This document shows, one piece after another, positions 17,786 through 27,501 of a stretch of DNA of 64,000 bases. Positions within the stretch are counted from its first letter, which is position 1. Each line of letters starts with the position of its first letter. The DNA is from Holophagales bacterium (GTDB lineage: Bacteria; Acidobacteriota; Thermoanaerobaculia; UBA5066), in assembly GCA_016716705.1 (NCBI GenBank), contig JADJVF010000005.1:186001-250000 (forward strand). The letters are read 5' to 3'. A program made the translations under genes and the position numbers. The notes below the pieces were generated by a model. It ran no database searches, was not told the origin of the DNA, and saw only the letters and a list, made by a program, of their open reading frames with translations.

Positions 17786-18688
17786 GTGAGGACGAGTGAG
17801 GGATGGCCTGGACTTCTGGCCGCTCTCGAGGCGCTGAAGGAGAAGTCGCGGGCCGTAGGGCGTCTTGGAAAGCCGGTCCGACCTGCGACCGGCATTCTTC
17901 TCGCCGTCGCTGCCATCTCGTGCATTTCGTGGGCCGATCGATCGACGGGAGCGAATGCGAGCCTGCTCGCTCTCTACGCGGTCCCCGTCGCGCTCGTCGG
18001 GTGGAGATTCGGCCGACTGCGGGGCCTCGCGATGGCTGCCGTCGCCGGAGCGGGATGGGCGGCTGCCCACGGGACCTCTGGCGGCCTGGCCGGCGAGCTG
18101 CTGGTATGGAACGCGCTGAATCGTCTCGCGGTCTTCGCATTCATCGCCTTCGCGACGGACCTCCTGGCACGCTGGTCGTTTCTCGCCGACACCGATCCCC
18201 TGACGGGCCTGCTCAACCGACGGGCCTTCGTCGATCGTCTCCGGAAGGCCGCCTCGCGCGCTCGGCGGCTGGAGACCCCGCTCGCGATCGCGTTTCTGGA
18301 CCTGGACGACTTCAAGGCCGTCAACGACAGGTTCGGACACGCGGCGGGGGACGCCACGCTCGTGCGGACCGCGAGGGTCCTCGAGGCCACGATACGGGCC
18401 GGCGATGTCGCGGCCAGGCTCGGGGGAGACGAGTTCGCGGCGATCCTGTGGCGATCCTCTCCAGCCGACGCAGAGCAGGTTGGCAGGCGACTCCTCGATG
18501 GAATCGTCGTAGCGCTGTCGAGCTCGCCGGAGGCGGCGAAGGTGAGGGCGAGCGTCGGGGTGGTCTACTTTCCCACCTGCCCGTCCGATGTTCGCGCGGC
18601 TCTCGCACAGGCCGACGAGGCGATGTACGAGGCCAAGAGGGGTGGGAAGGGCAAGGTCATCTTCCGTTCGGGAGAGGGGCCGGGATAG
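17786..18688 (+). CDS. Membrane diguanylate cyclase (GGDEF)
   Basis: 300 residues. The N-terminal 135 residues hold about four hydrophobic helices. The C-terminal part is a GGDEF domain: DPLTGLLNRRAF opens it, DDFKAVNDRFGHAAGD binds GTP, and RLGGDEFAAIL is the active site with an intact GGDEF signature. No RxxD inhibitory site is clear before it. It should synthesise c-di-GMP from two GTP at the inner membrane. GTG 17786 is the longest start that keeps the first helix. It follows a divergent gap with palindrome A. Confidence 0.87.
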   Translation: MRTSEGWPGLLAALEALKEKSRAVGRLGKPVRPATGILLAVAAISCISWADRSTGANASLLALYAVPVALVGWRFGRLRGLAMAAVAGAGWAAAHGTSGGLAGELLVWNALNRLAVFAFIAFATDLLARWSFLADTDPLTGLLNRRAFVDRLRKAASRARRLETPLAIAFLDLDDFKAVNDRFGHAAGDATLVRTARVLEATIRAGDVAARLGGDEFAAILWRSSPADAEQVGRRLLDGIVVALSSSPEAAKVRASVGVVYFPTCPSDVRAALAQADEAMYEAKRGGKGKVIFRSGEGPG

Positions 18689-18793
18689 GGACGAAGAGAG
18701 GGGGAGTCCGGGAGGCTCTCGGGCGCGGGTCGGGACCGGGCCGGAATACTCTCCGCAGCGCGGGGGCAGCCGGCGCTGAAATAGAATGCTTTG

Positions 18794-20047
18794 GTGACTC
18801 CCTCGGCGTTTCTCTGGCTGCTGGGCGCTCTGCTGGTTCTCTCGTACGCCGCGGACGTCCTCTTCCAACGAACACGCGTGCCGGCGGCCGTCCTCCTCAT
18901 CGCCTTCGGCGTTCTCCTTGGGCCGGTCCTGAAGGTCCTCCCGGGTGCCGAGTTCGTGAGGGCCGCTCCATATTTCGGAGGCCTCGCCCTCGTCACGATC
19001 CTCTTCGAGGGCGGCATGGGCCTCGACCTCGACGAGTCGATCCGGGGGGTGGCCGCGGGAGCGCTCCTCGCGGTCCTCAGCTTCGTCCTGACGGGCGGAA
19101 CGATCGCGCTCCTGGCGCACGGGCTCCTCGGGCTCCCCGGCCCCTCGGCGGTCGCACTCGGCTCGCTCCTCGGGGTTCCCTCGAGCGCGGTGGTCCTTCC
19201 CGTGCTCGGCACGCTCGGGCTGGGCGAGGAGCTGCGGACGCGACTCGTCCTGGACGCCGCCATGGCGGACGTCCTCGGTATCCTCGGCGTGGAGATCGCG
19301 ATCGGCGCGATGGGAGGGGCTTCGGTCCCGTCGCTCGTCCTCAGGTCCACCGTCGTCGGGTTCGCCGTAGGCGCGGCCGTGGCCGTCGGTGTCGGCCTCG
19401 TCTGGAGCCGATACCTGCGGTGGGCCAGCGGCACGGGTGGCCTTCGTCTCGGCGAGGCGCTGACGTTCGGAGTCGCCCTCCTGCTGGACGGTTCCGTGAG
19501 CGCCATGGGCGGCGCCGCGGCCGTCGCCGTGGTGGCGTTCGGGATCGTCCTCTCCAATGAACCGGTCCTGTTGAAGCGCGCCTTCCGGCGGGAGATGCCG
19601 GAGCAGGACGTCCGGAGCTTCGAGGAGATGCGCGAGGCGATTCACCGCTTCATGCGTCAGACGACGTTCGTCGTCCTCACTTTCTTCTTCGTCTTCCTCG
19701 GCGTGGTCGTCGAATGGAAGGGAATCACGCTGAAGACGGGCGGCGCCGCGCTGGCGTTCGCCGGTATCTGCGTCCTCGGACGCCGCGCGGCGGTCGTGGC
19801 CGTGAACAGGGTCGGCCTCCTGCCGCTGGGCCCGGGTGAGACGAACGACGTGGCGGCCCTCTTCCCGAGAGGCCTCGTGACGGCTGTCCTGGCCTTCGAG
19901 GTGATGGGGGCAGGCCTCCCGGGCTCCGAGACTTTCACCCTCTTCGCCTTCGTCGTGCTGGTCGCCACGAATCTCGCGATGGTCTTCTCGTTCCAGGCCA
20001 CGCGACGCGGGCCGGCGACCGCCACGGTGGACGCCAGCGTCGCCTGA
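18794..20047 (+). CDS. Na+(K+)/H+ antiporter of the CPA family (NhaP-like)
   Basis: 417 residues, about 12 hydrophobic helices. LLIAFGVLLGPV and TILFEGGMGLDLDESI are typical CPA1/CPA2 N-terminal landmarks; MADVLGILGVEIAIG carries the membrane Asp near the middle where the ion-binding DD/ND pair lies. It should exchange monovalent cations for protons and so support pH and salt tolerance. There is no TrkA-type C-terminal domain. Start is GTG 18794 (TTG 18791 is the codon before). It stands alone, 105 bases after the cyclase gene. Confidence 0.82.
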   Translation: MTPSAFLWLLGALLVLSYAADVLFQRTRVPAAVLLIAFGVLLGPVLKVLPGAEFVRAAPYFGGLALVTILFEGGMGLDLDESIRGVAAGALLAVLSFVLTGGTIALLAHGLLGLPGPSAVALGSLLGVPSSAVVLPVLGTLGLGEELRTRLVLDAAMADVLGILGVEIAIGAMGGASVPSLVLRSTVVGFAVGAAVAVGVGLVWSRYLRWASGTGGLRLGEALTFGVALLLDGSVSAMGGAAAVAVVAFGIVLSNEPVLLKRAFRREMPEQDVRSFEEMREAIHRFMRQTTFVVLTFFFVFLGVVVEWKGITLKTGGAALAFAGICVLGRRAAVVAVNRVGLLPLGPGETNDVAALFPRGLVTAVLAFEVMGAGLPGSETFTLFAFVVLVATNLAMVFSFQATRRGPATATVDASVA

Positions 20048-20118
20048 CCCGAGCTCGACCTCGGCTGCTATCGCTCTCTGATCTCGCGAAAGAAGAGGGA
20101 CGATCCGCGGCCATATGA

Positions 20119-20148
20119 TTTGACCTCAAACGATAGGCGGGCTATGGT
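20119..20148 (+). promoter_or_regulatory. Promoter with operator-like palindrome B (TTTGA-CC-TCAAA)
   Basis: The 12-bp palindrome at 20119-20130 contains a -35-like TTGACC. A 17-base spacer leads to TATGGT at 20143-20148. The ATG of the MscS gene is only 10 bases after the -10, so the mRNA would be leaderless or nearly so. A repressor bound to the palindrome would cover the -35. Confidence 0.6.
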
Positions 20149-20157
20149 CGGACCGAG

Positions 20158-21783
20158 ATGACGGGCTCTCTCCCCGGCTCCCCGCGGGCACCGCGCCGCA
20201 GGCTCATCCTGCCGTTGGCGATCCTCGCCCTTCTCTCGATCCCGAGGGCGCTCGCGGGAGCGGATCGGCCTCTACCGGCGCCCGCCGCCGGAGCGGGCGG
20301 CCCGGGCTCGCCGCGCGAGGCGGTCGTCTCGTACCTCGAGGCCGCCCGGCAGGGCCGGTGGGACGCCGCGGCCGAGGCCCTCGAGCTGCCACCCGACCTG
20401 TCGGCGGATGGGCCACGGCTGGCCAGGCGCCTCAAAGCCGTCCTCGACAGGCACGCCTGGATCGACCCGGCGGAGCTCTCGGAAAGCCCCGGCGGCAACC
20501 TGGAGGACGGCCTGCCGCCGAACGTCGAGGAGATCGCCCGGATTCCGGGTCGCTCCGGTTCCTTCGATCCGGTTCGCCTCGTGCTGCGGGAGGGACCCGA
20601 AGGGCCCCGCTGGCTGGTCTCGCCGGCGACGGTACGCCGCGTGGACCGCTGGTACGAAGCTCTCGGGCAGAGATGGCTCCTTGAGCATGCTCCAGAGGCG
20701 CTGCTCCGGCCGGGCCCGAAGGACCTGCTGGTCTGGCAGTGGCTCGCGCTGCCCCTCGTCGCATCCGTCGCCCTCGCGGTCGGCGCGTTCCTGTCGCTGG
20801 TGACGCGCGCGCTCGTCGGCCGGCTGGCCGCGCGGACGGAAACGACGCTGGACGACGTGATCCTCGGGAGGCTGCGCGCGCCGATCACGATCGCCTGGAC
20901 CCTCGTGGTGGCGGCGGTGCCGCTCGCCTACCTCGGCCTCTACGAGCCGGCCGAGCGCTTCCTCGACGGTGTCCGGAGGACGGGCCTCTTCCTCGTTCTC
21001 TTCTGGGGGGCGCTCCGGACCGTCGACGTCCTGCAGGCGGCGGTCGGCTCCTCCCCCTGGGCCTCGCGCCGTCCCGAGGCGCGCGCGCTTCTCCCGCTTT
21101 CCGCGAGACTGGTGAAGACCTTCCTCGTCGTCCTCGCCGGCGTCGCATTGCTCGGTGCCCTCGGCTACCCGGTGGCGAGCCTCGTCGCAGGGCTCGGCAT
21201 CGGCGGCATCGCGGTCGCACTGGCGGCCCAGAAGACGGTGGAGAACCTCTTCGGCTCCCTGTCCATCGGGGTCGACCAGGCGCTGAGCCAGGGAGACTGG
21301 GTGAAGGTGGGGGACGTCTTCGGTGTCGTCGAAGCGGTCGGACTGAGGTCGACGCGGATCCGGACGCTCGACCGGACCCTCGTGACGATCCCGAACGGGG
21401 GACTCGCCGACACGAGGATCGAGTCGTACACGGCCCGGGACCGGCTGCGGCTCTCGGCGACGATCGGCCTCGTCTACGAGACGACGCAGGAGCAGATGAG
21501 AGTGGTCCTGGAGGGGTTCGAGCGCGTGCTGCGTCAGCACCCGAAGATCTGGGGGGAGAACGTCGTCGTCTTCTTCACCGGCTTCGGGGACTCGTCGCTG
21601 AACGTCGACGTGATGGCGTGGTTCCTCACGACGGACTGGGGCGAGTTCCAGCGGATCCGGCAGGAGGTGTTCCTCGCGTTCATGGGAGTCGTCGAATCGG
21701 CGGAGAGCTCCTTCGCGTTTCCGACGCGCACCGTTCACGTCGTGCCGGGTGCTGGGGCGGCTGCGCCGCCGCCCCGGGGCTGA
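20158..21783 (+). CDS. MscS-family mechanosensitive channel
   Basis: 541 residues. A signal peptide is followed by a periplasmic domain of about 170 residues, then four or five membrane helices. The MscS pore helix and beta domain are in LVAGLGIGGIAVALAAQKTVENLF and SLSIGVDQALSQGDWVKVGD, and a C-terminal alpha/beta domain follows. It opens under membrane tension to release solutes after hypo-osmotic shock. The periplasmic N-terminus has no recognised fold; it resembles the NTF2-like or unknown sensor domains seen in large MscS variants. The gene is preceded by a promoter with palindrome B and is monocistronic. Confidence 0.9.
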   Translation: MTGSLPGSPRAPRRRLILPLAILALLSIPRALAGADRPLPAPAAGAGGPGSPREAVVSYLEAARQGRWDAAAEALELPPDLSADGPRLARRLKAVLDRHAWIDPAELSESPGGNLEDGLPPNVEEIARIPGRSGSFDPVRLVLREGPEGPRWLVSPATVRRVDRWYEALGQRWLLEHAPEALLRPGPKDLLVWQWLALPLVASVALAVGAFLSLVTRALVGRLAARTETTLDDVILGRLRAPITIAWTLVVAAVPLAYLGLYEPAERFLDGVRRTGLFLVLFWGALRTVDVLQAAVGSSPWASRRPEARALLPLSARLVKTFLVVLAGVALLGALGYPVASLVAGLGIGGIAVALAAQKTVENLFGSLSIGVDQALSQGDWVKVGDVFGVVEAVGLRSTRIRTLDRTLVTIPNGGLADTRIESYTARDRLRLSATIGLVYETTQEQMRVVLEGFERVLRQHPKIWGENVVVFFTGFGDSSLNVDVMAWFLTTDWGEFQRIRQEVFLAFMGVVESAESSFAFPTRTVHVVPGAGAAAPPPRG

Positions 21784-21950
21784 AGGGGCGCTCTGCCGGA
21801 GTCGGCGAGGAGCGCACCGGACGGGGCACGGCGAGGGCGGGCTGGGTGCCGGACGGGGTCGGTAGTCACGAGGCCGCCTGGAACGCGGCGTCTGGCCTCC
21901 GAAGAGGCGAAAGGAGACCGCGGACCCCGCCGAAGGGAGGCGGAAAATAT

Positions 21951-21979
21951 TTTGAGCTCAAAGGATTATTCGGTAGGAT
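21951..21979 (+). promoter_or_regulatory. Promoter with operator-like palindrome C (TTTGA-GC-TCAAA)
   Basis: Palindrome at 21951-21962 overlaps a -35-like TTGAGC; after a 16-base spacer comes TAGGAT at 21974-21979. The fructokinase ATG begins 7 bases later, so a leaderless transcript is expected, the same layout as site B. Confidence 0.6.
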
Positions 21980-21985
21980 CGGGGC

Positions 21986-22945
21986 ATGAGGCCACCTCGC
22001 GCGCTCCGCCCGTCCTCCTCGAGCCCGTCGCGCGTCTGCCTCTTCGGCGAGGCCCTCGTCGACGAGATGCCGACCGGTCCCGTCCCCGGCGGTGCTCCCC
22101 TGAACGTCGCTGCTCATGCCGCGGCCTTCGGGCTCGAGCCTCTCCTCCTGACGCGCCTCGGCGCCGACGAGGCTGGGGCTTCGCTCCGCGCGTGCCTCGC
22201 CGCCGCCGGCGTCCCCACCGACGGCGTGCAGGAGGACGTCCTCAAGCCGACGGGTCGGGCCGTCGTCTCGCTGCGCGGGGCGGTGCCGCGCTTCGAGATT
22301 CCGGCGGGGACGGCCTTCGACGCGATCGACGGCGCGGTGGCGGCGCTGGCCGCCGAAGCGTGGCGGCCCTCGGTGGTCGCCTTCGGCACAATCGCCCAGA
22401 GGGAGCCGGCCTCGCGCGCCGCTCTCCACGAGGTCCTTTCGGCGACGGAGGCCGTCTGCCTCGCAGACCTCAACCTTCGGGCTCCCTGGTACGACGGTTC
22501 TGTCGTCTGCCGCGCCCTCGCGGCCGCCGACGTCGTGAAAGTCAGCGACGAGGAGCTCGCGGAGGTCCGGCGACTCCTGAGCCTTCCGCTGCACGACCTG
22601 GAGGCTCTCTCGGCCTACGTCGTCCGGCGCTTCGACCTGATGGCGCTCTACGTCACGCGTGGAGCGAAGGGGGCCTGCGTCGCGACGTGGGGAGACGGAG
22701 ACGTGGTGACCTTCGCGGAGGTCCCGGCCGCCTCGCCCGGCGGGGCCGTCGTCGATACCGTCGGCGCGGGGGACGCGTTCACCGCCACGGTCCTCCTCGG
22801 GCTCGCCCGCAACTGGACGGCCGAGGAGAGCTTGCGACGGGGCGTGGGGTTCGCCGGCGCCGTGACCCGAATCTCGGGAGCCGTTCCCTCCGATCGGGAC
22901 TTCTACGTCCCCTTCCTCGAGGAGTGGGGAGGGATCGCGGCATGA
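21986..22945 (+). CDS. Fructokinase (PfkB family)
   Basis: 319 residues, ribokinase/PfkB fold. The N-terminus LFGEALVDEMP and GGAPLNVAAHAAAFG are substrate-side motifs; VDTVGAGDAFTATVLLG is the PfkB signature 2 with the catalytic Asp and anion hole. It should phosphorylate fructose with ATP. As first gene of the sucrose operon it would remove the fructose released when sucrose synthase cleaves sucrose. The stop overlaps the next ATG (ATGA). The promoter directly upstream carries palindrome C. Confidence 0.88.
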   Translation: MRPPRALRPSSSSPSRVCLFGEALVDEMPTGPVPGGAPLNVAAHAAAFGLEPLLLTRLGADEAGASLRACLAAAGVPTDGVQEDVLKPTGRAVVSLRGAVPRFEIPAGTAFDAIDGAVAALAAEAWRPSVVAFGTIAQREPASRAALHEVLSATEAVCLADLNLRAPWYDGSVVCRALAAADVVKVSDEELAEVRRLLSLPLHDLEALSAYVVRRFDLMALYVTRGAKGACVATWGDGDVVTFAEVPAASPGGAVVDTVGAGDAFTATVLLGLARNWTAEESLRRGVGFAGAVTRISGAVPSDRDFYVPFLEEWGGIAA

Positions 22946-25086
22946 CGGACGGCCTCTATCTCCTTCACCTGAGCATCCACGGTCTCGTTCGCGGAGCGGC
23001 GCCGGAGCTCGGCCGCGACCACGACACGGGCGGGCAGGTCGGCTACGTCCTCGAGCTCGCGCGGGCCCTCGCGCGATCGGCGCAGGTCGCGCGTGTCGAC
23101 CTCGTGACACGTCTCGTCGAGGACCCTGCTGTCGGTCCCGACTACGCCGTCCCGGAAGAAGCTCTCGCGGACAAGGCGCGGATCGTGAGGCTGTCGTTCG
23201 GGCCGAAACGCTATCTCCGCAAGGAGCTCCTGTGGCCGCACCTGCCGGCGCTCGTCGACCGGTGCGTGGAGTTCCTCCGGGCGCAGGAGCGTCTGCCGCA
23301 CCTCATCCACACGCACTACGCCGATGCGGGCTACGTGGGTGTGCGCCTCTCGCAGCTGCTGGGCATCCCGCTCATCCACACGGGACACTCCCTCGGCATC
23401 ACGAAGCGGTCCCGCCTCCTCTCCTCCGGGCGCGTCGAGTCGAATCTCGAAAGGCAGTTCCGCTTCTCGTACCGGATCGCGGCGGAAGAGGAGATCATCG
23501 AGAACGCCCGCCTGATCCTCGCGAGCACCCGGCAGGAGGTGGACGGCCAGTGGGGCGAGTACGAGAACTACCGTCCCGGCCGTTTCGCCGTCGTTCCGCC
23601 CGGAGTGGACACGTCGCGGTTCTCGCCGCCGTCCGCCCTCAGGTCGAGGACCTCGTTCCCGGGAATCGACCGCTGGCTCCGGGACCCCCACAAGCCGCTC
23701 GTTCTCGCGATCAGCCGCCCCGCGCCGAAGAAGAACCTCCCGGCGCTCGTCGAAGCGTTCGGGCGCGACCCGCTCCTGCGCGAACGCGCGAACCTTGCGA
23801 TCCTGGCCGGCGTGCGCGAAGACGTCGCGACGAGCGAGGAGGAGACGCGGGCCGTCTACACCGACCTCCTTCTCGCCGCGGACCGGCACGACCTCTGGGG
23901 CTCGATCGCCTTTCCGAAGCGTCACGAGCCCGGAGACGTCCCCGACGTCTATCGCCTCGCCGCGCAGAGGAAGGGCGTGTTCGTGAACGCCGCGTTGACC
24001 GAGCCTTTCGGCCTGACGCTGCTCGAGGCGGCCGCGAGCGGTCTCCCGGTCGTCGCGACCGCGGACGGCGGGCCGCGAGAGATCCTCGCGAACTGCCGGA
24101 ACGGACTTCTCGTCGACCCGCGCGACGTCGAGGCCCTCTCCGAGGCCCTTCGCGAGGCGCTCTCCGACCCGCCGCGCTGGAGCCAGTGGGCGCGCAACGG
24201 GCTCCGCCGCGTACACGACACGTACTCCTGGGACGGGCACGTCGACCGGTACCTCTCGCTCTGCGCCAGGCTCCTTCGGAGCGAGCGCAAGGCACTTCGG
24301 CGCCGTCACGCGGCGCTCCGCACGAGCCCGCTCGCACGCCTTGCGGACGCCTCGTTCGTCCTCGTCACGGACATCGACGACACGCTCGTCGGGGACGAGG
24401 AGGCCCTCGAACGCCTCCTCGCCTGGCGGAAGGGGAACGCACCGCGGGTCGCGTTCGGCGTGGCGACGGGGCGGTCCTTCCCGAGGGCGCTCGAGATCCT
24501 CGCGGCGTGGAAGGTGCCCCTCCCCGACGTCCTCGTGACGGCGGTCGGCACCGAGATCCGCTTCGCGTCGGACCTGAAGCCCGACCGCGCGTGGGAGAGC
24601 CACATCCGGCACGGATGGCGGCGCGACGAGGTCGTGCGAGCGCTCTCGTCCGTGGCGGGCCTGAAGAAGCAGCCCGAGGCGAACGACGGCCCCTACAAGG
24701 CGAGCTGGGACGTCGTCCCCGGGCGGACCGTCGACCTCGAGGCGATCCGCCGCCTCCTTCACGCGCGCGGTCTCGCAGCGCGCCTCGTCTTCTCGCAGGG
24801 GAAGTTCCTCGACGTCCTTCCGGTCCGCGCCTCCAAGGGGCTCGCGGTCCGCTTCCTCGCTCTCCGGCTGGGCCTTCCGCTCGAGTCCTTCCTCGTCGCG
24901 GGGGACTCGGGGAACGACCTCGAGATGCTCGTGGGGGACACGATGGCCGTCGTCGTCGGCAACCACAAGCCCGAGCTCGAGGAGCTCCGCGGCCGGGATC
25001 GGGTCTACTTCGCTTCGGCGCACTATGCCGGCGGGATCCTCGAGGGGATCGCGAGCTACGGCTTCGCGACGGAGGAACCATGCTGA
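22942..25086 (+). CDS. Bifunctional sucrose-phosphate synthase / sucrose-phosphate phosphatase
   Basis: 714 residues in two parts. Residues 1 to about 440 are a GT4 GT-B glycosyltransferase with DTGGQVGYVLELARAL and TEPFGLTLLEAA (E-x7-E). From about residue 470 an HAD phosphatase domain begins: TDIDDTLV, a central GRSFPRALE, and AGDSGNDLEML. It should make sucrose-6-phosphate from NDP-glucose and fructose-6-phosphate and then remove the phosphate, as in cyanobacterial SPS of similar length. The full HAD motifs suggest that the phosphatase is active, whereas in several cyanobacterial SPS it is not. It overlaps the fructokinase stop by four bases and the sucrose synthase start by seven. Confidence 0.88.
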   Translation: MTDGLYLLHLSIHGLVRGAAPELGRDHDTGGQVGYVLELARALARSAQVARVDLVTRLVEDPAVGPDYAVPEEALADKARIVRLSFGPKRYLRKELLWPHLPALVDRCVEFLRAQERLPHLIHTHYADAGYVGVRLSQLLGIPLIHTGHSLGITKRSRLLSSGRVESNLERQFRFSYRIAAEEEIIENARLILASTRQEVDGQWGEYENYRPGRFAVVPPGVDTSRFSPPSALRSRTSFPGIDRWLRDPHKPLVLAISRPAPKKNLPALVEAFGRDPLLRERANLAILAGVREDVATSEEETRAVYTDLLLAADRHDLWGSIAFPKRHEPGDVPDVYRLAAQRKGVFVNAALTEPFGLTLLEAAASGLPVVATADGGPREILANCRNGLLVDPRDVEALSEALREALSDPPRWSQWARNGLRRVHDTYSWDGHVDRYLSLCARLLRSERKALRRRHAALRTSPLARLADASFVLVTDIDDTLVGDEEALERLLAWRKGNAPRVAFGVATGRSFPRALEILAAWKVPLPDVLVTAVGTEIRFASDLKPDRAWESHIRHGWRRDEVVRALSSVAGLKKQPEANDGPYKASWDVVPGRTVDLEAIRRLLHARGLAARLVFSQGKFLDVLPVRASKGLAVRFLALRLGLPLESFLVAGDSGNDLEMLVGDTMAVVVGNHKPELEELRGRDRVYFASAHYAGGILEGIASYGFATEEPC

Positions 25087-27470
25087 ACCGTCTCCACGAC
25101 TTCGCGTCCCGGCACCCGGATGTCTTCGTCCTCCTCATGGAGCGGTACCTCGGCGAGGGGCGGAACGTCCTGCTCCGCTCGGATCTCGTCCGGGGATACG
25201 AGGAGGTCCGGGCCTCCTACGCGGCCCTCGACTTCTCCGGGACGGCCCTCGCCGAAGCCATCGCGGCGGTGCAGGAAGGGATCTTCCGCACGCCGTGGGC
25301 GGCCTTCGCGTTCCGGACCGGGCCGGGGAGCCTCTGCTTCGCGCGAATCCACGCGGACCGGCTCGTCCCGGAGCCGATCACGGGGCCGGAGTTCCACGCC
25401 TTCAAGGAGGGCCTCGTCGCAGGCGCGGGTGAGGAGGAGCCGCTCGAGCTCGACTTCGGCCCTTTCTCCCGAGGGTTCCCCCGCCTGACGGAGACGCGCT
25501 CGATCGGGCAGGGTCTGTCTTTCCTGAACCGCCACCTGGCAAGCCAGCTCTTCCGCGATGGGGGAGCGGGGTCCGACCGTATTCACTCCTTCCTCGGCCT
25601 CCACACCCTCGAAGGGCGTTCGCTCCTCCTCCGGGCGCCGTTCCCCGACACCCCGGCCCTCCGGACGGCGCTCCGGAAGGCGCACGCCGCTCTCTCCGCA
25701 GCGGACCCCGCGACCCCGTGGACGGAGCTCGAGGAGCGGCTGGCCGGCCTCGGCTTCGCCCCCGGCTGGGGGGCGACAGCGGAGCGGGCGGCCGAAACGA
25801 TGAGCCTCCTCATCGATCTTTTCGAGGCGCCGTCGGCAGAGCTCCTCGAGACCTTCCTTGCGCGCGTCCCGATGATCTCCCGCGTCCTCGTCCTGTCGCC
25901 GCACGGGTGGTTCGGCCAGTCGGGCGTCCTCGGCCTTCCGGACACCGGCGGGCAGGTCGTCTACATCCTCGACCAGGTCCGCGCCCTCGAGAAGGAGATG
26001 CGCGAGCGGCTGGCCGTCCAGGGCGTCGACGTGGAGCCCCGCATCGTCGTCGTCACGCGCCTCATCCCCGAGGCCGGCTCGACGGGGTGCGACCAGCGGC
26101 TCGAGCGGATCGACGGGTGCCAGAGCGCGGTCATCCTGAGGGTCCCGTTCCGCGAGGCCGACGGTAGCGTCGTCCGGCACTTCCTTTCCCGCTTCCACGT
26201 ATGGCCCTACCTCCACCGCTTCTCCCACGAGGTCGAGCGCGAGGCCGCGGCCGAGCTGGGAGGCCGGCCGGACCTGATCCTCGGAAACTACTCCGACGGG
26301 AACCTCGTCGCCGCCCTCATCGGGATGCGCCTCGGCGTGACCCACGCGACGATTGCCCACGCCCTGGAGAAGACGAAGTACCTCCTCTCGGCCCTCCACT
26401 GGAAAGACATGGAGGCCGAGTACGCCTTCTCGGTCCAGTACACCGCCGACCTCTTCGCGATGAACAGCGCCGACTTCATCGTCACGAGCACCTACCAGGA
26501 GATCGCGGGGACGGCGGAGGCGATCGGTCAGTACGAGAGCTACTCTTCCTTCACCATGCCGGGCCTCTACAGGGTCGTGAACGGCATCGACGTCTTCGAC
26601 CCGCGCTTCAACATCGTCTCGCCGGGAGCCGACGAGGACGTCTACTTCCCCTACTCCGAGAGCGCACGGCGCCTCTCGGCGCTCGGCCCGAGGATCGAGG
26701 AGCTCGTCCTCGGCGAGCCGGAGCCGACGGCCCGGGGCTGCCTCGTCGCGCCGGAGCGCCCGATCGTCTTCACGATGGCCCGCCTCGACCGGATCAAGAA
26801 CCTGACGGGTCTCGTCGAGTGGTATGCCCGCGACGAGCGTCTCCGCCGCCTCGCGAACCTCGTCGTCGTCGGCGGCCACGTCGACACGAACCTCTGCGCG
26901 GACGGCGAGGAGCGCGAGCAGGCGCTCCGGATGCACGAGCTGATGACGCACCACGCCCTCGACGGCGAGGTGCGCTGGATCGGGCGCCGGCTGGAGCGCC
27001 ACCTGACGGGGGAGCTCTACCGGTGGATCGCCGACCGGAGGGGCGTCTTCGTCCAGCCCGCGCTCTTCGAGGCCTTCGGCCTGACGGTCGTCGAGGCGAT
27101 GGTCTCCGGGCTTCCCGTCTTCGCGACCTGCCACGGTGGACCCTCCGAGATCATCGAGAACCGCCGCTCGGGTTTCCACGTCGACCCGAACGACGGGGCG
27201 TCCGCCTCAGCGCAGGTCGCCGACTTTCTCGAAAGGTGCGCGGTGGACCCCTCCGCCTGGGCCCGCGTCTCGGAGGCCGCCGTCGCCCGCGTCGCGGCCC
27301 GCTACACCTGGAGGCGATACGCGGAGAGGATCATGACCTTCTCCAGGATCTACGGTTTCTGGAAGTTCGTCTCGGGCCTCGAGCGGCAGGAGACGGTGAG
27401 GTACCTGCAGACGCTCGACCACCTCCTTCTCCGGCCGCGGGCGGCGGCCGTCGGAGGAGGCCACGGCTGA
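25080..27470 (+). CDS. Sucrose synthase
   Basis: 796 residues, the normal length for SuSy. About 270 N-terminal residues correspond to the regulatory domains, followed by a GT4 catalytic part: GLPDTGGQVVYILDQVRALE, HALEKTKYLLS, and PALFEAFGLTVVEAM with the E-x7-E pair. It reversibly converts sucrose plus NDP into NDP-glucose and fructose. ATG 25080 follows a GGAGG site and overlaps the SPS stop. With SPS and fructokinase in one transcript, the cell can make sucrose as an osmolyte and recover its sugars when it is no longer needed. Confidence 0.92.
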   Translation: MLNRLHDFASRHPDVFVLLMERYLGEGRNVLLRSDLVRGYEEVRASYAALDFSGTALAEAIAAVQEGIFRTPWAAFAFRTGPGSLCFARIHADRLVPEPITGPEFHAFKEGLVAGAGEEEPLELDFGPFSRGFPRLTETRSIGQGLSFLNRHLASQLFRDGGAGSDRIHSFLGLHTLEGRSLLLRAPFPDTPALRTALRKAHAALSAADPATPWTELEERLAGLGFAPGWGATAERAAETMSLLIDLFEAPSAELLETFLARVPMISRVLVLSPHGWFGQSGVLGLPDTGGQVVYILDQVRALEKEMRERLAVQGVDVEPRIVVVTRLIPEAGSTGCDQRLERIDGCQSAVILRVPFREADGSVVRHFLSRFHVWPYLHRFSHEVEREAAAELGGRPDLILGNYSDGNLVAALIGMRLGVTHATIAHALEKTKYLLSALHWKDMEAEYAFSVQYTADLFAMNSADFIVTSTYQEIAGTAEAIGQYESYSSFTMPGLYRVVNGIDVFDPRFNIVSPGADEDVYFPYSESARRLSALGPRIEELVLGEPEPTARGCLVAPERPIVFTMARLDRIKNLTGLVEWYARDERLRRLANLVVVGGHVDTNLCADGEEREQALRMHELMTHHALDGEVRWIGRRLERHLTGELYRWIADRRGVFVQPALFEAFGLTVVEAMVSGLPVFATCHGGPSEIIENRRSGFHVDPNDGASASAQVADFLERCAVDPSAWARVSEAAVARVAARYTWRRYAERIMTFSRIYGFWKFVSGLERQETVRYLQTLDHLLLRPRAAAVGGGHG

Positions 27471-27501
27471 GCGGCGACCCTCCGGCGATGGCGGACCCGG
27501 G